From NCBI GenBank assembly GCA_014529385.2, contig CM043954.1, forward strand, positions 92,995,247 through 93,059,246: a stretch of DNA of 64,000 bases, written 5' to 3'. This DNA is from Adiantum capillus-veneris. Its lineage: Eukaryota > Streptophyta > Polypodiopsida > Polypodiales > Pteridaceae. The position numbers were made by a program, and so were the translations under genes. The notes under the pieces are model-generated. The model was not told the DNA's origin and did not search any database. It saw only the letters and a list, made by a program, of their open reading frames with translations. This document shows positions 59,161-64,000 of the stretch, piece after piece (the first letter of the stretch is position 1; the number at the start of each line of letters is the position of its first letter).

Positions 59161-59566
59161 TGGTTTGTTGGTGGTCTTCTTGTCACTTCTGCGGCTTTGG
59201 AGCAACTACCACATTGCAGTGAATTAATGCTGCTCGTCTCTTTTGCTGCTTCTCATCAGGATTCAGCAGCTGCTTCAGCCTTCAGCTCCCTTCCCACCGG
59301 ACGTGCGCGCCACAAGCCCCCATTTTATTCCTTTCTTTTTCACAAAAAATGCTTTTTATTGGGACATCTTATGTACCCAGAAAATTTACATCATTTACTT
59401 AAAATTCTTTTCTTTTTCTGCCACATAATTTTTCGATCTGATTTTGCACAAAGAAATGGGAAATCGTGGTCTTTTAACAGATGCTCTCCTTCTGACACAA
59501 CGATCATATATGCATGGTGCATTTTTTAACCATATAGTTTTCCAGAAAACACGTTGATCCCTAGAT
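59161..59566. other. no gene recognised
   Basis: AT-rich intergenic sequence; short frames only. Confidence 0.4.
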
Positions 59567-59589
59567 TCTCTCTCTCTCTCTCTCTCTCT
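59567..59589. repeat. (CT)n microsatellite
   Basis: Eleven CT units shortly before the MITE. Confidence 0.9.
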
Positions 59590-59638
59590 TATCAATTTCA
59601 AACAGTCACAAAGGCACTTTTGCTACTAGAAAAGTATT

Positions 59639-60074
59639 GGGAAAATTACCAAAATACCCCTCTAATTTGAGGAAATTCCCAAAATACCCTTGTGTCTATT
59701 TTGGTTGGATTGTTCAAGATTTTCTAATCTTCATTCGTATTTGATAATTGAGATTCGTTTTTGAGTGATCAGCATGTAATTTGTCACCAATTACCATCTC
59801 AAAAAAGGCAATTATGTCTAAAAATAATGGAACAATTCATCTCCAAAGCCTACGTAATTAACTCAGATTGTAGTTTTAGCATCTTGTGCGATAGACAATC
59901 ACTATTCTTGTGAAGATGTACAAAAAAATTTATTTTTCGAGAAATTTACTCTCACAAACAGGGGTATTTGGGGAATTTTGGAAAATTTGAAGGGCATTTT
60001 GGGAATTTATGACAAAATATCGGGGGTATTTTGGGAATTTCCTCAAATTAGAGGGGTATTTTGGTAATTTTCCC
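59639..60074. mobile_element. Mutator-like MITE
   Basis: Terminal inverted repeats of at least 50 bp start GGGAAAATTACCAAAATACC at 59639 and end with the exact complement (GGTAATTTTCCC) at 60074. The 436-bp element has no coding capacity and is flanked by a perfect 9-bp direct repeat AAAAGTATT (59630-59638 and 60075-60083). A 9-bp target duplication with long TIRs is characteristic of Mutator-like elements. Confidence 0.9.
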
Positions 60075-60191
60075 AAAAGTATTTCACTAGGCTAGCGCAA
60101 GGAGATAAAGATGTCTCCGATGGGGCCCAGATCTCCCTCCTCTCCTTAGGCTCCTCTCCTAAGGAAGCCCACATGATGTGCGTTCGTTCAA

Positions 60192-61775
60192 TTTTCTGCT
60201 CATTTTTTGCATGGACCCGCCATTGTTTTGTTCCGCACATTGAACGATTAACGTTGGGGACGAGCGAAAACTTGTGGCTCTCCAAGAGTCGTTCATCTAG
60301 ACTGCACGCAAGCTCTTCTCCTCTCAGCAATTGGAAAGCAACGCAGCAAAGAGAAGCACAACAAGCAAGGAAGCAGATATGTCTCTCTCGCCACACACAC
60401 ACAAACACACAAGCGTGTGCACACACACATGCTCGCAAGCGTGCACGTACACACACACACAAGCATACACATACACAAGTGCGTGCACACACACACACAC
60501 AATACACATTCAATCAGAAATTTCATATATGAATTAGTCAGCAAAACTTTGTCAACGATTCTATGCATGAAGTGCTTAAGGAAGAATGTCGTGACTATGC
60601 TAGGATGTCAACACCACCCGTGGCTTTTATTGCAGGTAAGCAGAGAGCGAGGCAAGGGCAAAAGTCTGCCTCCTCTCCACCTAGTTGGGCAATCCAACAG
60701 ACAACATTGCAAGCTGGCTTCCACAACAATCTTGAGGAGTATGTTCCTCTTTCACAAAGAGAACATCTCGCTTGATAAATTTTCTTTCATAAGGATGATG
60801 GATGAAGCAATGGCCACTCCTCTGACATTAGGCGTCAAGTTGAAGCTCTCGCAAGTTGAGGATGACCATCCATCTCGCTCTATGCTTCAAGACTCCCCCC
60901 TCACGCATGATAGTTTACAAGAGGACGTGTCTCTCGAGGACACGACTACACCAGTTGGAAACACTTCTACACCAATGGTACCATTTTCCGCTCATTTTTT
61001 GCATGGGCCCGCCATCGTTTTTTTCCGCACATTGAACGATTAACATTGGGAACGAGTGAAAACTTGTGGCTCTCCAGGAGTCGTTCATCTAGAATGCACG
61101 CCAGCTCTTCTCCTCTCAGCAATTGGAAAGCAACACAGCAAAGAGAAGCACAACAAGCAAGGAAGCAGATATGTCTCTCCCGCCCCACACACACACACAC
61201 AAACACACAAGCGTGTGCACACACACATGCTCGCAAGCGAGCACACACACACACAGGAGCATACACATACACAAGCGCGTGCACACACACACACAGTACA
61301 CATTCAATCAAAAATTTCATATACGAATTAGTCAACAAAACTTTGCAAACGATTCTATGCATGAAGTGCTTAAGGAAGAATGTCGTGACTGTGCTAGGAT
61401 GTCAACACCACCCGTGGATTTTATTGCGGGTAAGCAGAGAGCGAGGCAAGGGCAAAAGTCTGCCTCCTCTCCACCTAGTTGGGCAATCCACCAGACAACA
61501 TTGCAAAGTGGCTTCCGCGACAATCTTGAGGAGTATGTTCCTCTTTCATAAAGAGAACATCTCGCTTGATAAGTTTTCTTTCATAAGGATGATGGATGAA
61601 GCAATGGCCACTCCTCTGAAATTAGGCGTCAAGTTGAAGCTCTTGCAAGTTGAGGATGACCATCCATCTCGCTCTATGCTTCAGCACTCCCCCCTCATGC
61701 ATGATAGTTTATAAGAGGACGTGTCTCTCGAGGACACGACTGCACTAGTTGGAAACACTTCTACACCAATGGGAC
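60192..61775 (+). repeat. 792-bp tandem duplication
   Basis: Copy 1 (60192-60983) and copy 2 (60984-61775) both start TTTTCNGCTCATTTTTTGCATGG and end GGAAACACTTCTACACCAATG. Each has (CA)n tracts (about 60390-60505; 61180-61300), the frame MHEVLKEECRD...KQRARQGQKSAS and the frame FIRMMDEAMATPL. The unit may belong to the accessory (DNA-binding) ORF of the Harbinger-type element that follows. Confidence 0.9.
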
Positions 61776-62400
61776 CCTTACCTTTAAACTTAATAGGCAT
61801 GTCAAGCAAAGATGACCACGCCCGCTCTTGGGACATTCACAAAGACAGTGGGGACTCAATTATAGGGGCTCTTTGAAGCGGCATAAGAGAATAAGTTGTC
61901 CGCATTTTGCAAGATTGAGATGGCTCGCATGGAGCATGATCTCAAGATGCAACAAAACTATCTAAATATACAGTATGAGATTGTGAAGCTCATAGCTAGG
62001 AGATAGGACTAATAAGTTGATAATTTGTAAAAAGAAATTGTTATTGTTTTCAGTTTGTTCATTCATTGGTGTCTAACTCTACACATGTTGTGTTCTTTTC
62101 ACGTTTTTTTGCATTTCTTCTTGCTAGGTCAATTAACGTGGTTGCTCCATTGATAGTTCCAATAAGCACTTTAACTCTTCTTGATGTCTTATCGCCTATG
62201 TCAATCGAACTTGTGAGTGTTAATGGATCACGATGTCTATATGCTTATCCAAAAAATGTAGGATGAAGGATTGGGAAATGATATGATGATGGTCACGCTC
62301 TCTACATTGTTCAATGCATAGGGCCACATAGTGCTTTCACCTCGCACTTATCTCGTAATTTATTCACACCATCTTTATTTCAAGATAGTAGTCATTCCAT
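61776..62400 (+). other. possible accessory ORF remnant of a Harbinger-type element
   Basis: Frames after the duplication read GPLPLNLIGMSSKDD and then ARMEHDLKMQQNYLNIQYE, helical and charged like the C-terminal part of Myb/SANT-type proteins that accompany PIF/Harbinger transposases. The evidence is positional and weak. Confidence 0.3.
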
Positions 62401-62439
62401 AATCTCGATGACGGTTGCTTATGTATGTTGTGGAATGTT

Positions 62440-63280
62440 TGTTGCTTTAGAGCCCATTGTACGGCGTTATGCATGCAGATATTGGTGGACCTTCCTCCAC
62501 CAAATGACCTTCTATGAGCATGTGCATAAAGTCCTTTGTCAGAGGCTCGGCTGGAGTTCCAACGTCGCTTCTATTTTGCTTACAGGATGTCATATGAGTC
62601 CTTTCATGCATTGTTAGGTGTGGTTACACCACTTCTACCTTTAGAGTGCACTGTGAAATATGTTAGACAACCCATAGAGCCTTAAAAAGCTCTTTCTTGC
62701 ATTTTATGGTGGTTATCTCAATGCCGCTCCTCGCAAGCCGTGGCAGAGCTATATGGTGTAGGGGAGAGCGTAGTAAGAAAATATGTGAGAATTATTTGTC
62801 GCATTTGAGTAGTGAAGCCTTTTATCAAAGGTATGGTATCTCTATCCCTTGTGGAGATCGGCTCACCAAGATCATGCAGGACTTCGAAAGCATTATAGGG
62901 CTTCCACAAATTGCTAGTATTATTGAAGGGAGCCACATCCGTCTACAATGCAAGCCTGCCAAGGATCATTATCCTTCCCAGTATGTTAGTTGACATGGTT
63001 TTTCAAGAATCCTTTTGCAAGTTGTGGTGGATTCAAATAAGTTTTATGGAGTGTAGTCTACAAGGGAGCAAGTGGAGTGCATGATTCTACGCATTTTAAG
63101 GACAATAGTCTATACGGCGAATTGAAGTGTGGCGATGCACTTGATGGTCCTCGCATATCGTTGCAAGGTGAAGAAATTCTGTCATATCTTCTAGGATATT
63201 CCGCATACAAAGCAAAGACATTCCTAGTGAAACCTTTTCACTTAAAGGCGGGTCAATTCATCAGAGAAAAGAGATAGTTT
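62440..63280 (+). pseudogene. PIF/Harbinger-type transposase remnant
   Basis: Across frameshifts near 62615, 62800, 62993 and 63060 the order fits a DDE_Tnp_4 transposase: MSYESFHALLGVV, a helix-turn-helix-like AELYGVGESVVRKYVR, GLPQIASIIEGSHIRL (family pattern ...GAIDGTHI; the first catalytic Asp is Glu here), LLQVVVDSNKFYGV (matching LQAVVD), VHDSTHFKDNSLYGEL (matching HDARIFRNSSLY) and LGYSAYKAK (matching LGDSAYP, Asp replaced by Tyr). The transposase would cut and paste the element; both catalytic changes and the stops make it inactive. Confidence 0.75.
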
Positions 63281-63374
63281 GACAGAATACTCTCAAAAGG
63301 TAGTGTCTTGAACGAACGGGTGGACGCATGTGTGCACAACATCCACGTGCCTACTCTGAGGCCTTCCTCGCATG

Positions 63375-63408
<34 letters not shown>

Positions 63409-63415
63409 AATAACA

Positions 63416-63463
<48 letters not shown>

Positions 63464-64000
63464 GGGAAAAGTAGCTCTATAGTCAGTACAAGTAGACGAG
63501 ACATCTAGGGATGTTCATGTTAGTGTGTGTCACTCAGAGGAAGTACAATGCTATAAGAGAGGCAACTATGCACAAACTATTTGTATATCACAGGCAAATG
63601 TATGAAGAATGTAAACTAACCCACCAAGGGATGCATAGTGCCATGTAGTGTGACCTTGATTGAGGCTAAATAAAATATTGAAGTGCATGGGAAGGAAAAC
63701 TCTGTGGCACGCTCTTATTGACGTAGAAGAGAAAATTGATGTATCCCATTGACTTTGCAAAGTGTGAAGAAGCTCCGACCATATTTCGAGCAATGTGTCG
63801 GACATCCAGAAAGGACTATCACTCAAAATATGTGTGCATATAGCCTTAGACGTAATCCACAAAGGAATACGACATAGTATGACGAAGACAACACGTTGGG
63901 GATGGGAGGTCAAATCATGCACCATAGAATGCAGCATGTCCAACATGCCTTGTATGTATGCCAAGTATGTGAGCAAGGAAACTAGTTTTTTGTTGCAGCA
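63281..64000. other. no gene recognised; CA and CT microsatellites
   Basis: (CA)n at 63376-63408 and (CT)n at 63419-63461. A minus-strand frame (63976-63566) and plus-strand readings across it show no known domain. It may be 3' sequence of the Harbinger-type element. Confidence 0.5.

Noticed and set aside
60290-61310. Cys/Val/His-rich open frames on both strands
   Set aside because: They are translations of (CA)n/(TG)n microsatellites.
60192-61775. CRISPR-like or satellite array
   Set aside because: Only two long copies are present, with no short repeat-spacer pattern; it is a simple tandem duplication in a plant genome.
63566-63976. 136-codon minus-strand ORF at the right edge
   Set aside because: No similarity known to me and no supporting context; possibly Harbinger-type 3' sequence.

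Overview
The window is nuclear DNA of a land plant with a large, repeat-rich genome. The evidence is a spliced class III (secretory) peroxidase gene, the first exons of a plant-type phosphatidylglycerophosphate synthase, and LTR retrotransposons of both plant superfamilies (Ty3/gypsy, mostly chromoviruses, and Ty1/copia), most of them primed by initiator tRNA-Met. There is no bacterial or organellar gene organisation. I cannot name the clade from sequence alone; the repeat load would suit a fern, gymnosperm or other large-genome plant.

Layout. 0.1-2.6 kb: the 3' half of a plus-strand Ty3/gypsy chromovirus with its 3' LTR. 2.7-5.0 kb: a decayed minus-strand gypsy copy (gag and chromodomain remnants, PBS, long LTR). 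5.1-16.9 kb: a minus-strand gypsy whose gag gene is split by a complete 6.5-kb gypsy (8661-15159) with 541/568-bp LTRs, PBS, PPT and a perfect 5-bp target duplication. 17.7-19.5 kb: LTR fragments related to that insertion. 19.9-21.1 kb: exons 1-3 of a PGP synthase gene (minus strand). Just upstream of it lies a tandem repeat array carrying a tRNA-derived SINE-like insertion.

22.1-44.6 kb is one plus-strand Ty1/copia element blown apart by insertions. A complete copy of its own family (23658-28750, minus strand, TSD GATAT) sits in the integrase. A complete gypsy (30189-44056) sits in the RNase H domain and itself holds a complete, unrelated copia (35398-40725, TSD GAGTA) at its RNase H-integrase junction. 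By eye, LTR divergence follows the nesting: about 3% for the innermost copia and more for its gypsy host. 44.6-49.2 kb: two old minus-strand gypsy copies, one with an RNase H-like fragment of the type found in Tat/Athila-like elements. 49.9-51.8 kb: a frameshifted but recognisably once-coding stretch of unknown family.

55.8-58.5 kb is the only apparently intact host gene: a four-exon class III peroxidase of 531 aa on the minus strand. It carries a C-terminal extension of about 190 residues that is proline-rich, highly basic and free of acidic residues. The conserved Cys44-Cys49 disulfide (horseradish peroxidase numbering) has been lost as a pair. 59.6-60.1 kb holds a Mutator-like MITE with 9-bp target duplications. 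60.2-63.3 kb holds a 792-bp tandem duplication followed by a decayed PIF/Harbinger-type transposase. Microsatellites (GA/CT, CA) are scattered, notably on both sides of the peroxidase gene.

Functional reading: apart from the peroxidase (cell wall/apoplast) and the visible part of the PGP synthase (plastid/mitochondrial phosphatidylglycerol synthesis), nothing looks expressible as a host protein. Every retroelement ORF inspected has frameshifts, stops or lost catalytic residues. All coordinates, percentages and motif calls were made by eye.
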